Assembly (NCBI RefSeq): GCF_036226365.1
Contig: NZ_CP108462.1
Location: 744,001-808,000 of the forward strand
Reading direction: 5' to 3'
DNA: 64,000 bases
Source: Streptomyces sp. NBC_01262
GTDB lineage: Bacteria > Actinomycetota > Actinomycetes > Streptomycetales > Streptomycetaceae
Below, piece by piece: positions 50,455 through 59,329 of this stretch. Each line of letters opens with the position of its first letter. The first letter of the stretch is position 1. Position numbers and translations under genes: made by a program. Below the pieces are notes generated by a model. It was not told where the DNA came from and did no database searches. It saw only the letters and a program-made list of their open reading frames with translations.

Positions 50455-51253
50455 CCTGACCGAACTGAGCGTTCCCATCGTCGAGATCGACGGCCGGCCG
50501 GCCACCGCCGGGCAGTTGCTGCACCCCGCTCTCTCCGGCTACGGGCACTTCACCGCCATGCAGGTACGGGACCGGCGGGTGCGCGCGATGGACCTGCACC
50601 TGTCCCGGCTGGACGGCGCCTCGCGGGAGCTGTGGGGCACCGGGCTGGACGGCGGGCTCGTCCGCTCACACATCCGGCACGCCCTCGGCGACGGCATCCG
50701 CGACGCGTCCGTGCGCGTCCACGTCTTCCGCCCCGGCGGGCCCGGTGACGACCTGTCGTTGATGGTGTCGGTGCGCGGGCCCGCCGCGCCGCCCGGCGGG
50801 CCGCAGCGCCTGCGGTCCGTTGCGTACCAGCGTCCCGTCGCCCATCTGAAGTCCCTCGGCGGGTTCGCCCAGGGGTACTACCGCGACCGCGTGGCGGCGG
50901 AGGGCTTCGACGAGGCGCTGCTCGTGGCGCCCGACGGCACGATCGCCGAGGGCGCCATCACCAATATCGGCTTCGTGGCGGGCGGCACGGTCGTGTGGCC
51001 CGACGCGCCCGCGCTGGCCGGGATCTCGATGGGGGTGCTGCAACGGCAGCTGACCCTGCACGGGGTGCCGTGGGCGCACCGGCCGGTGCGCATGGCCGAT
51101 GTGGAGTCCGGGGCGTACGAGGGGGCTTTCGTCTCCAACTCGCACGGTGTGGCGGCGGTCGGCGCCATCGACGGTCACAGGCTGCCGGTGGACGCGGGTC
51201 TGCTGGGCACGCTGGCGCGGCTGTTCGACGACGCGCCGTGGGACCCGGTCTGA
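50447..51253 (+). CDS. Class IV aminotransferase
   Basis: A 268-residue fold-type IV PLP enzyme (branched-chain aminotransferase / aminodeoxychorismate lyase group). The Schiff-base Lys is in PVAHLKSLGGFAQGYYR; EALLVAPDGTIAEGAITNIG and GISMGVLQRQL form the cofactor phosphate site. It overlaps lutC by eight bases, so it is probably co-transcribed, but a link to lactate or rhamnose use is unclear. The substrate is not assigned. It ends seven bases from the convergent polymerase gene. Confidence 0.88.
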   Translation: MTDLTELSVPIVEIDGRPATAGQLLHPALSGYGHFTAMQVRDRRVRAMDLHLSRLDGASRELWGTGLDGGLVRSHIRHALGDGIRDASVRVHVFRPGGPGDDLSLMVSVRGPAAPPGGPQRLRSVAYQRPVAHLKSLGGFAQGYYRDRVAAEGFDEALLVAPDGTIAEGAITNIGFVAGGTVVWPDAPALAGISMGVLQRQLTLHGVPWAHRPVRMADVESGAYEGAFVSNSHGVAAVGAIDGHRLPVDAGLLGTLARLFDDAPWDPV

Positions 51254-51260
51254 ACTCGGA

Positions 51261-52916
51261 CTACTTGGCATCCGCGTAGCACTGCACGACATGGGTCTCC
51301 AGTGGGAACAGCACCTGTGTCGGGCCGAACACCAGCCGGCTGGCCTCACCGGCCGCCTCGGTGACGGCCGCCTCGACGGCGCCGGCCTGCTCCTGAGGGG
51401 TGTGGACGACGATCTCGTCGTGCTGGAAGAACACCAGACGCGGAGCGCCGCCGAGTGCGGCCAGGCGCAGGCGCAGTGACGCCAGCATGGCCAGGGCCCA
51501 TTCGGCGGCGCTGGCCTGGATGACGAAGTTGCGGGTGAAGCGGCCCCAGGCCCGGGCGTCGCCGTCGCTCATGTCCTGCCGTTCCCTGGACGGCGCAGGA
51601 GAGGTCCGGCCCAGCCGGGAGCGGACCAAGCCGCCCGCCTCGCCGGTGCGGGCGGCGGATTCCACGAGCCGCATCGCGTCGGGGAAGCGGCGCCGCAGTA
51701 CGTCGAGCAGCGGCCGGACCTCGCCGGTGGTCTGCCCGTACATGGCGCCCAGCAGCCCGATCTTGGCGCGCTGGCGGTCGCCGTCGAAGGCGGTGCGGGC
51801 CAGGGCCGCGTACAGGTCGCCCCCGGCGGCCGCAGCCGCCAGGCCCGCGTCGCCGGACATCGCGGCGAGTACACGGGGCTCCAGCTGCCCGGCGTCGGCG
51901 ACCACCAGCCGGTGTCCGGGCTCGGCGACCACGGCGGCCCGCAGGGAACGCGGGATCTGCAGCGCCCCGCCGCCGCGGGTGGCCCAGCGCCCGGAGACGA
52001 CGCCACCGACGACGTACTCGGGGCGGAACCTTCCTGCGGGCGCCCACTGTTCGCGCCAGGCCCAGCCGTGCGCGGAGTGGATCCGGGACAGCTCCTTGTA
52101 GCGCAGCAGGAGGGCGGCGGCCGGGTGCTCCACCTCGCGCAGCACATGGGAGCGGGTGGAGGCGACCTGTACGCCGACGCGCGCGAAGGCGGGCAGCAGT
52201 TGGGCGGGCGAGTCGGGGTTCACCGGGGCTCCCAGCTCCTCCTGGATCTGCGTCGCGAGCTCGCCGAGCAGCTTGGGCCGCGCCCCGCCCGCCGGGCGCG
52301 GGCCCAGCAGCGCGGTGAGCAGCTCGTCGTGCGCGGCGGCGCTCCACGGCAGCCCGTCGTACGTCATCTCCGCCGCCGCCAGTGCCCCCGCCGACTCGGC
52401 CGCGCACAGGAGCCGCATCCGCTCCGGGTGTTCCGCGAGCCCGATCCGGCGCTGCTGGTCCGCGTGGACGGCGACGACCGCTTCCAGCGGGTCGGCCTCC
52501 GGTGGCAGCCGCTGCCGGTCGGCGGCGAACAGCACCGGCTGGTCGTCGGTGGCGCTGTCCGACGGATCGACGGGCACCGGCAGCCCGCGCAGCCGCGCCC
52601 AGGACGCGCCGAGCGAACGCGGCAGCCCGTGGCGCTCCTCGTGGCCGAGCAGCAGCGCCTCGACGAGCTTCAGGTCGTGGCAGCGCGCGAGGCGCCGTGG
52701 CAGCCGCTCCAGCAGCCGTGGGTAGAGGTCCTCGGTGGCGGCCCACACCCATCGGGGGCGCTCCCGCTCCTCCCGTTGCGCGACGGCCGCCGCCAGGTCG
52801 GCCGCGCGTTCGGGCGCCCCGGTGGGCCCGCCGTCCGCGCGCAGCCGCAGCAGCAGCCCGCCCGGTCCTACGGGGTCGGCGGCCACGGCAACGGAAGCAC
52901 TGGACGGAGAGGTCAC
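51261..52916 (-). CDS. PolA-like DNA polymerase (bifunctional 3'-5' exonuclease/polymerase family)
   Basis: A 551-residue family A polymerase without the 5'-nuclease domain. Residues 1–190 form a degenerate exonuclease-like domain without an obvious D-x-E site. The polymerase domain has motif A as VVADAGQLEPRVLAAMSGD (canonical DYSQIELR; catalytic Asp kept), an O helix RQRAKIGLLGAMYGQ (Arg and Lys kept, Phe replaced by Leu) and motif C FFQHDEIVVHTP. The type is widespread in actinobacteria as a second, accessory PolA. GTG 52916 start. Its role is probably repair. Confidence 0.85.
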   Translation of the reverse strand: MTSPSSASVAVAADPVGPGGLLLRLRADGGPTGAPERAADLAAAVAQREERERPRWVWAATEDLYPRLLERLPRRLARCHDLKLVEALLLGHEERHGLPRSLGASWARLRGLPVPVDPSDSATDDQPVLFAADRQRLPPEADPLEAVVAVHADQQRRIGLAEHPERMRLLCAAESAGALAAAEMTYDGLPWSAAAHDELLTALLGPRPAGGARPKLLGELATQIQEELGAPVNPDSPAQLLPAFARVGVQVASTRSHVLREVEHPAAALLLRYKELSRIHSAHGWAWREQWAPAGRFRPEYVVGGVVSGRWATRGGGALQIPRSLRAAVVAEPGHRLVVADAGQLEPRVLAAMSGDAGLAAAAAGGDLYAALARTAFDGDRQRAKIGLLGAMYGQTTGEVRPLLDVLRRRFPDAMRLVESAARTGEAGGLVRSRLGRTSPAPSRERQDMSDGDARAWGRFTRNFVIQASAAEWALAMLASLRLRLAALGGAPRLVFFQHDEIVVHTPQEQAGAVEAAVTEAAGEASRLVFGPTQVLFPLETHVVQCYADAK

Positions 52917-52952
52917 CTTTCGAGCCTAGGTGCCACCACTGACACCGGCCGG

Positions 52953-53327
52953 TCAGCGGTCGGCGGCCCGGCTCACCTGGAGGGCCCACAGCACCAGCGG
53001 GGCCTGCAGCGGCAGCCGGGCGTACGCGACCGCCTTGAGCGGGGCCCGGCGCTGCCGCCAGTCCCTGGCCATCTTGACGTTGGCCGGGAACACCGCGGTG
53101 AACAGCCCCGCCGCCAGCAGCCCGCTCACGCGGCGGGTGCGGGGCAGCGCGATGCCCGCCGCGAGGGCCAGTTCGGCCGCGCCGGTCGCATACGTCCAGG
53201 TGCGCGCGTCGCCCGGCAGACAGCGCGGGACGATCGCGTCGAACGGCCGGGGCACCACGAAGTGGGCGGTGCCCATCGTGGCGAGCAGGCGGGCGAGCGT
53301 GTGGGCGGAACGGTCGGACGTGGGCAT
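52953..53327 (-). CDS. DoxX-family membrane protein
   Basis: A 124-residue protein with about four hydrophobic segments: HTLARLLATMGTAHFVVPRP, YATGAAELALAAGIALPRTR, VSGLLAAGLFTAVFPANVKM, then PLQAPLVLWALQV. The FP-AN-KM-A-D motif after TM3 is common in actinobacterial DoxX-like proteins. Function is unknown; relatives are tied to redox homeostasis. It stands between the polymerase and an ABC exporter on the same strand. Confidence 0.75.
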   Translation of the reverse strand: MPTSDRSAHTLARLLATMGTAHFVVPRPFDAIVPRCLPGDARTWTYATGAAELALAAGIALPRTRRVSGLLAAGLFTAVFPANVKMARDWRQRRAPLKAVAYARLPLQAPLVLWALQVSRAADR

Positions 53328-53413
53328 CGGGCGGGGCCTTTCAGCGGCGGCGTGGCGATCTCCCGGTACGGGTGGACCGGTTGTTCACCGTACGGGGGTC
53401 ACAGGGTGCGCGT

Positions 53414-55225
53414 TCAGCCGGTGGGCGCCAGCTCGGAGTCCCGCCGCACCAGCGCGGCGTAACGGCCGTCCAGCGCGAGCAGTTCGTCGTGGCTGCCGCG
53501 TTCCACGATGTGGCCCTGGTCGAGGACGACGATCTGGTCGGCGTCGCGCACGGTGGACAGGCGGTGCGCGATGGTGATCGTCGTACGCCCCGCGGAGAGC
53601 GCGTCGATCGCTTCCTGGACGGCGTACTCGGTGCGCGTGTCGAGCGCACTGGTGGCCTCGTCGAGGATCAGGACGGGAGGGTCGCGCAGGATGGTGCGGG
53701 CGATGGCGAGGCGCTGCTTCTCGCCGCCGGAGAAGCGGTAGCCGCGTTCGCCGACGAGGGTGTCGTAGCCGTCGGGGAGGGCGGCGATGTGGTCGTGGAT
53801 CTGGGCGGCGCGGGCAGCGGCGGTGATCTCCTCGTCCGTGGCGTCGGGCCTGGCGAAGCGCAGGTTGTCGGCGACGGAGGCGTGGAAGAGGTAGGTCTCC
53901 TGCGAGACGACGCCGACGGTCTCGGCGAGCGTGTCGAAGGACAGGTCGCGGACATCGGTGCCGTCGATGGTGACGCGGCCGCCGGTGACGTCGTAGAGCC
54001 GGGGGACGAGATAGCTGAGGGTGCTCTTGCCGGAGCCGGTGGCGCCGACGATGGCGAGGCTGCCGCCGGCCGGGACGGTGAGGTCGATGCCGTCGAGGGT
54101 CTTGTGGCCGGAGGCGGGGTCGTAGGAGAAGTCGACGTCCTCGAAGCGGACGTCACCGTGCACGCGCGTGAGGCGGACCGGGTCGGGGCGCTCGGTGATG
54201 TCGACCGGCAGTTCGAGGTACTCGAAGATGCGCTGGAAGAGCGCGAGCGAGGTCTGCACCTGGACGCCGGTCTGGAGAAGGCTCACGGTCGGGCGGAACA
54301 GGCCCTGCTGGAGCGAGACGAAGGCGACGAGGGTGCCGATGGAGACGGCGGTGCCGGCCAGACCCGCGGCCCAGTAGATCAGCGCGGGCATGGCGGCCAT
54401 GACGATGCCGATGACCGACATGCGCCACCGCCCGGCCATGTTGGAGCGCACTTCGAGGTCCACGAGCTGCTCGGACTCCCGCGCGAAGTCCTTGGTCAGG
54501 GAGTCGGCGCGGCCCATGGTGCGGCCGAGCAGGATGCCGCTGACGGACAGCGACTCGGTGACGATCGCGGACATCGCGGCCATCTGCTTCTGCCGGTGGG
54601 TGGTGATCTTCCGGCGTTCGCGGCCGACGCGGCGGCTGATCCAGACGAAGACCGGCAGCAGGAGCAGCGAGACGACGGTGAGCCGCCAGTCGAGGGCGAG
54701 CATGGCGACGACGGAGGCGATGACCGCGGTGAGGTTGGAGACCAGGGAGGTCGCGGTCGAGGTGACGGTGGCCTGCATGCCACCGATGTCGTTGGCGATG
54801 CGCGACTGCACCTCGCCGGTGCGCGTGCGGGTGAAGAAGGCGAGCGACATGCGCTGCAACTGCGCGTAGACCGCAGTGCGCAGGTCGTGCATGACGCGCT
54901 GGCCGACGGTCGTGGAGATCAGCGTCTGCAGGACGCCGAAGATGCTGTTGAGGACGGCGGTGGCGATCATGCCGAGGGCGAGCAGGCTGAGCAGCCCGGT
55001 GCGGCCCTGCGGGATCGCCACGTCGAGGATCTCGCGCAGCAGGAAGGGCGAGGCGACGGAGACCAGGGACGCGGCGGCGACCAGCAGTCCGACGACGGCG
55101 AGGCGACCCCGGTAGGGGCGGAAGAGCCGCAGGACGCGGCGTACGTCGACCGGCTGGTCGGAGTCCTTGGACGGTGGGGTCCACTTCTGTGGACGTTCGT
55201 GATCGGGGTGCAAAGGCTTCTCCAT
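53414..55225 (-). CDS. ABC exporter (fused permease–ATPase), MarR-controlled
   Basis: A 603-residue half-transporter of the MsbA/LmrA type. Six membrane segments lie in residues 35–330. The ATPase domain is complete: Walker A VGATGSGKSTLSYLV, signature RFSGGEKQRLAIARTIL, Walker B VLILDEATSALDT, H-loop TIAHRLSTV. It should act as a homodimer exporting drugs or lipids. It is divergent from a MarR regulator across an 85-base gap holding interleaved palindromes, so MarR repression and substrate induction are likely. Confidence 0.92.
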   Translation of the reverse strand: MEKPLHPDHERPQKWTPPSKDSDQPVDVRRVLRLFRPYRGRLAVVGLLVAAASLVSVASPFLLREILDVAIPQGRTGLLSLLALGMIATAVLNSIFGVLQTLISTTVGQRVMHDLRTAVYAQLQRMSLAFFTRTRTGEVQSRIANDIGGMQATVTSTATSLVSNLTAVIASVVAMLALDWRLTVVSLLLLPVFVWISRRVGRERRKITTHRQKQMAAMSAIVTESLSVSGILLGRTMGRADSLTKDFARESEQLVDLEVRSNMAGRWRMSVIGIVMAAMPALIYWAAGLAGTAVSIGTLVAFVSLQQGLFRPTVSLLQTGVQVQTSLALFQRIFEYLELPVDITERPDPVRLTRVHGDVRFEDVDFSYDPASGHKTLDGIDLTVPAGGSLAIVGATGSGKSTLSYLVPRLYDVTGGRVTIDGTDVRDLSFDTLAETVGVVSQETYLFHASVADNLRFARPDATDEEITAAARAAQIHDHIAALPDGYDTLVGERGYRFSGGEKQRLAIARTILRDPPVLILDEATSALDTRTEYAVQEAIDALSAGRTTITIAHRLSTVRDADQIVVLDQGHIVERGSHDELLALDGRYAALVRRDSELAPTG

Positions 55226-55254
55226 GGAAGGGGGCGTCAGGGCAACGGTTCAGA

Positions 55255-55304
55255 GCATAGAGCATTGTTACCTATGCTCACAATGAACTTGGTCCTGATA
55301 GTAT
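55255..55304. promoter_or_regulatory. Interleaved palindromes and leaderless promoter for MarR/ABC pair
   Basis: GCATAG (55255–55260) pairs with CTATGC (55272–55277), and CATTGT (55263–55268) with ACAATG (55280–55285), giving two interlocking inverted repeats in a locally AT-rich stretch. A -10-like TAGTAT at 55299–55304 puts the transcription start at the MarR ATG (55311), implying a leaderless mRNA. This is the probable MarR operator. Confidence 0.6.
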
Positions 55305-55310
55305 TCCCCC

Positions 55311-55781
55311 ATGGAATCCCGCGCCACGGCCGCCGACACCGACGAGACCACCGGCCAGCTCGCCGACCAACTGCTGCGCCTCACCAAGCGGCTGCGCCGG
55401 GCCCATTCCCTGCGGCTCGCCCCGGTCGGCATCACCCCGGCCCAGGCGCACGTCCTGCGCATCCTCGGTCACACCCAGCGGCACGGCGAGCAGCCGCCGC
55501 GCATGGCGGATCTCGCGGAGCGCCTCGACGTGGTGCCGCGCGCGGTCACGACACTGGTGGACGCGCTGGAGGAGGCCGGTTACGCCTCCCGTACTCAGGA
55601 TCCGACCAACCGGCGCGTCATGCGCGTGACGCTCACGGACGCGGGAGGCGATGTGCTGGCCGGGCTGCGCCGGGCGCGCAGGGAGGCCGCGGAGGAACTG
55701 CTCGCACCACTGGACGCGGCCCAGCGCGAGTCCCTCACGGCGCTGCTCGCCGTCCTGGACACCGCACCGGGCCGCTGCTGA
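55311..55781 (+). CDS. MarR-family transcriptional regulator
   Basis: A 156-residue MarR protein. The winged helix spans ITPAQAHVLRILGHT, MADLAERLDVVPRAVTTLVD (recognition helix) and ALEEAGYASRTQDPTNRRVM with the wing. It is divergent from the ABC exporter at 53414–55225 and should repress it. No Shine–Dalgarno sequence is present, and the -10 element is six bases before the ATG, consistent with leaderless translation. Confidence 0.9.
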   Translation: MESRATAADTDETTGQLADQLLRLTKRLRRAHSLRLAPVGITPAQAHVLRILGHTQRHGEQPPRMADLAERLDVVPRAVTTLVDALEEAGYASRTQDPTNRRVMRVTLTDAGGDVLAGLRRARREAAEELLAPLDAAQRESLTALLAVLDTAPGRC

Positions 55782-55802
55782 GCCGAGCCGGAGGGAGCGT
55801 TC

Positions 55803-57146
55803 TCAGCCTCCCGCGGTGACCGGCTGCTCCTCCTGCGCCTCGTCCTGCGCGGCCGGCTCAGACGGCGCGTCCGCGACCGACTCGCCCGCCAGTACGCTCC
55901 TGGCCCGCTCCGTGTCGAGCGCCCCCTCCCACCGGGAGACCACGAAGACGGCGACGCAGTTGCCCAGCAGGTTGGTCGCCACCCGCATCGAGTCCATGAT
56001 CCGGTCCACGCCCAGCAGCAGCGCCACCGCTCCGGCCGGGATGACGCCGAGGGTCGAGGCGGTCGCGGACAGCGCGAGGAAGGCGGAGCCGGGTACGCCC
56101 GCCATGCCCTTGCTGGTCAGCATCAGGACGAGGACGACGGTGATCTGCTGACTCAGGCTCAGGTCCACGCCCACGGCCTGCGCGATGAACAGGGTGCCGA
56201 CCGAGAGGTAGATGGACGCGCCGTCGAGGTTGAAGGAGTAGCCGGTGGGCAGCACCAGTCCCACGGCGTCGTCACGGCAGCCGGCCGCGCGCAGCTTCTC
56301 CATCATGCGCGGCATCACGGTCTCGGAGGAGGCCGTGCCCAGCGCGAGCAGCATCTCCTCGCGGGTGTAGCGGACGAACTGCCACAGGCTCAGCCCGGTG
56401 AGCAGCCGCAGCGCCACGGCGAGCAGCACGAGGAAGAGGAGCGCGACGGCGTAGCAGACCGCGATCAGCTTGCCGTAGGTCGTGATGACCTTCAGTCCGT
56501 ACTGGCCGATGAGGCTCGCGGCGGCGCCGAAGACGGCGATCGGCGCGAGCCGCATGACGTAGCCGACCACGGTGAAGATGACGTCCTGGACCTGCTCGAC
56601 GGCCGGGAGGACGGCGGGGACCTTGGTGCCGAGGTGCAGCAGAGCCGCGCCGACCAGGCACGCGAGCACGAGGACCTGGAGGACCGAGTTGTCCGCGAAG
56701 GCTCCGACCGCGCTGGTCGGGAGGGCGTTGAGGATGAACTCGGAGGTCGAGAGCAGGTGCCCGCCGCCGGTCTTGGTGTCCACGGCGGACGGGTCGAGCT
56801 TGGCGGGGTCGGCGTGCATGCCGTTGCCGGGGCCGATCACATTGGCAGCGACCAGGCCGATGAGCAGCGCGAAGGTGCTGGCCACCTCGAACCAGACGAG
56901 CGCCTTGACGCCGATCCTGCCGAAGGCCTTGAGGTTGCCCGCCTTGGCGATGCCGGTGACGACCACGCAGAACACCAGGGGCGCGATCACCGTCTTGATC
57001 AGGCGGGTGAAGCCGTCGCCCAGCGGCTGGAGCGAGGTCCCCGCATCGGGCCAGAGTCTGCCGACGATGACGCCGAGCACCAGCGCGACGGCGACCTGGG
57101 TGAACAGCGAGGTGCGCAGCAGCCTTGCGGCGCGGCGTATCAACAC
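55803..57146 (-). CDS. dctA: C4-dicarboxylate:cation symporter (DctA type)
   Basis: A 447-residue member of the dicarboxylate/amino-acid:cation symporter family. Re-entrant and substrate motifs are visible: ALGTASSETVMPRMMEKL (Ser-rich hairpin), LPTGYSFNLDGASIYLSVGT, and the late LTSKGMAGVPGSAFLALSAT. Eight membrane helices are expected. GTG 57146 follows AGGAGGAG. It takes up succinate, malate or fumarate with protons or sodium. A 21-bp palindrome upstream points to a dedicated regulator not encoded next to it. Confidence 0.88.
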   Translation of the reverse strand: MLIRRAARLLRTSLFTQVAVALVLGVIVGRLWPDAGTSLQPLGDGFTRLIKTVIAPLVFCVVVTGIAKAGNLKAFGRIGVKALVWFEVASTFALLIGLVAANVIGPGNGMHADPAKLDPSAVDTKTGGGHLLSTSEFILNALPTSAVGAFADNSVLQVLVLACLVGAALLHLGTKVPAVLPAVEQVQDVIFTVVGYVMRLAPIAVFGAAASLIGQYGLKVITTYGKLIAVCYAVALLFLVLLAVALRLLTGLSLWQFVRYTREEMLLALGTASSETVMPRMMEKLRAAGCRDDAVGLVLPTGYSFNLDGASIYLSVGTLFIAQAVGVDLSLSQQITVVLVLMLTSKGMAGVPGSAFLALSATASTLGVIPAGAVALLLGVDRIMDSMRVATNLLGNCVAVFVVSRWEGALDTERARSVLAGESVADAPSEPAAQDEAQEEQPVTAGG

Positions 57147-57178
57147 GGGGCTCCTCCTGCGGGTTTCTTCCGGTTTGC

Positions 57179-57199
57179 GGAATACGGAATCCGTATTCC
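57179..57199. promoter_or_regulatory. Perfect 21-bp palindrome upstream of dctA
   Basis: GGAATACGGA and TCCGTATTCC flank a single central A. The element lies 33 bases upstream of the dctA start and probably overlaps its promoter. The shape suits a GntR- or IclR-type dimer. No regulator gene is adjacent. The dctA-side gap otherwise shows nothing. Confidence 0.65.
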
Positions 57200-57278
57200 G
57201 TTACGGCCTCCGGGTACCTTGCCGGAGTGACATTTCCGGGGAGGAGCCCCCTGTTACAGCCAGGAAAACACCGCCCTG

Positions 57279-58862
57279 TCAGCAGCGTTGGCGGTCCTGG
57301 GTCAGCGTTCCCTGCTCGGTCGCGAGGGTGCGGTCGTAGCAACTGCCGCCGCCGGTGAGGCGGTAGCGCTCGGTGGAGGTCCCCACGGCGTGCCGCTGAT
57401 CGCGCGGGACGCCGAGGGTCCAGGTGGCGTCACCGGTGTAGGTGTCGTCGAGCCGGGTGCGCAGGGCACCTGCGTCGGTGCGGGTGTGGTCACCCAGGGA
57501 GATGACGGTGCGCAGCCGGTTGTCGGAGCCGATCGTGATCTCGCCGTCCATGGTGTAGGCGCGCCGGGTGCGGGTGGTGGCGCCGTCGACGGTGCGGGTC
57601 TCGTCGTCGGTCCAGCGGCCGGTGAGGGCGTCGGTGGTCTCGTCGGCGTTCCAGGTGTGGGTGGAGGCGGCGGTGAGGGTGCGGCGGACTGTGGTGGTGA
57701 CCCGGCCGTGCGAGGTGTTGACGTACCCGGACAGGGTCAGGGAGTGGCTGCCGTCGGCGTCCAGGGTGCGCAGGGCGGTGTCCGAGCCGCCCGGGTCGTA
57801 GGAGGTGGTGGCGACCGGGTCGCTCTCCCGGTGGACGGTGAGCGCGCCGGTGACGTGCGTGCGGTGGGCGTCCTGCCAGATCAGGATGTTGGTGGGCGCG
57901 CTCCAGCCGCTCTGGCCCTCGGGCACGCCGGCCACCGAGACCTCGACCCGGTGGTCCTTGCCGTCGTTGAGCAGCCCGGCGAAGGGCGTGAGGTCGTACT
58001 CGACGGGCTGGACGTCGAAGGCGCGGGGGCCGGGGATCACGTACCAGAGGAAGGGGTTGGACCAGCCGCCGGTCCACACGTGCGGGAAGGGCGCCGCGAT
58101 TCCGGCCAGCTGTCCGTCGACGGTGACCCGCACCTCCCGGTTGGGCCCGTCGGCGCCGGCCTGGCAGGAGTACGGCACGTCCGGCGGAACGGCGAGGTAC
58201 CAGAACTCCTCGCAGCCGCCGCCGGAGCCGGTCGCGTACACCTCGGCGACGATGCGCTCGCTGTTGCGCGGGGTGGTGAGCGCGGTGCCCGACAGGGGGA
58301 TCACCCGGTCGGGGACGGCGGCGGCCTTCGTACGGCCCTCGGCGGTGTAGAAGGTCAGCGTCACCTTGACGTCGAGGATCCCGGTGTAGGTGCCGTCCAC
58401 GACGTTGCCGATGAGCATCTCGACGGGCTGCTCGGCCCGCAGGGTGGAGGCGTAGCGGGTGACGTCCTTCTCGACGGACCAGGAGATGCCGTCGGGCGAC
58501 GGTTCGGGGGTCGACGTACGCAGGACCTCGACGCCGCCGATGTGGAGGTAGCCGAGGCGGTCGTACTGGCGGCCGGCGACGCTGCCGTCCAGGTGCAGGA
58601 CGACCTTGCTCCAGCGGGTGCCGCAGGCGGCGGGCGGGGTGTAGGTGCCGGTGTACGGGGTGAAGTCCTTGAACTGCGCCTCGGCGACGGTCACCGTGCA
58701 GGATCTGGTGTCCGGGGTCGCGATGGGCGGTGCGGCGGTGACCGGGTCGTGCCAGTCGGAGCCGAACTCGGCCGGGGGTGTCTGCGCGGCGGCGACGGGG
58801 GCCGCGAGGAGGGCGAGGCCCAGCACGGCCGCGAGCATGGACATGACGCGTCGTTGTCTCAT
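57279..58862 (-). CDS. Secreted peptide-N-glycosidase A-like amidase
   Basis: A 527-residue exported protein: Sec signal VMSMLAAVLGLALLAAPVAA, cleavage near AQT. The mature part matches PNGase A-type amidases (PF12222): VVLHLDGSVAGRQYDRLGYL, HIGGVEVLRTSTPEP, GGGCEEFWYLAVP, VWTGGWSNPFLWYVIPGPRA. These enzymes release N-glycans from glycopeptides by hydrolysing the Asn side-chain amide. ATG 58862 gives a complete signal peptide; longer readings run into an adjacent pseudogene. Probably used to process plant or fungal glycoproteins in soil. Confidence 0.85.
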   Translation of the reverse strand: MRQRRVMSMLAAVLGLALLAAPVAAAQTPPAEFGSDWHDPVTAAPPIATPDTRSCTVTVAEAQFKDFTPYTGTYTPPAACGTRWSKVVLHLDGSVAGRQYDRLGYLHIGGVEVLRTSTPEPSPDGISWSVEKDVTRYASTLRAEQPVEMLIGNVVDGTYTGILDVKVTLTFYTAEGRTKAAAVPDRVIPLSGTALTTPRNSERIVAEVYATGSGGGCEEFWYLAVPPDVPYSCQAGADGPNREVRVTVDGQLAGIAAPFPHVWTGGWSNPFLWYVIPGPRAFDVQPVEYDLTPFAGLLNDGKDHRVEVSVAGVPEGQSGWSAPTNILIWQDAHRTHVTGALTVHRESDPVATTSYDPGGSDTALRTLDADGSHSLTLSGYVNTSHGRVTTTVRRTLTAASTHTWNADETTDALTGRWTDDETRTVDGATTRTRRAYTMDGEITIGSDNRLRTVISLGDHTRTDAGALRTRLDDTYTGDATWTLGVPRDQRHAVGTSTERYRLTGGGSCYDRTLATEQGTLTQDRQRC

Positions 58863-58869
58863 GGGACTG

Positions 58870-59225
58870 GAGTGAAGCGCGAGTTGGGCGATGCGCGCCA
58901 GAGCGCCTGCCGCCGGTCCCCTCCCCCTGGGCTGCCGTGGTCCATGTGGAGCCAGATGCTCCCGCCCCTGGACTCGCCCTGCGGGGGGGGTGGGGTCGAT
59001 GGGCGAGGTGCCCCTGACCCGGTTGTAGTCGATGGCGATGACCGGCAGCCGGGAACCGGGGTCGGCGAGCACCCCGCCGGCGTCGGTGCGCTCGCGCTTC
59101 CACGTGCCGCCGCTCTGCCTGGTGAACAGCGCGACGGTCGAGTCGGCGGAGGTGGCGCTGTCGCCGTAGACGGCAACGACCTGCCGGGCACCGGCCGGGA
59201 GGCCCATTCCCGCATCCGGGCTCAT
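58870..59225 (-). pseudogene. Broken L,D-transpeptidase-like (YkuD-type) gene
   Basis: On the reverse strand one frame encodes ARQVVAVYGDSATSADSTVA, then LFTRQSGGTWKR, TDAGGVLADPGSRLP and VIAIDYNRVRGTSP; another frame continues GESRGGSIWLHMDHGSPGGG. Together these are pieces of a secreted L,D-transpeptidase-like protein common in Streptomyces. Internal blocks are missing and the frame changes at a run of eight G (58983–58990). The C-terminal catalytic part is lost. The candidate start is ATG 59225. Not functional unless the run is a sequencing artefact, and even then incomplete. Confidence 0.7.
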
Positions 59226-59329
59226 GGCCGAGAAAAACCGGTTGAAATTGGGCCCCCCGCGACGGGACGCTTGCACGTCTCCTCTTCTCCCCCACCTCGC
59301 CGCCTTCCCATCGCTCACGTCGGGACGTC

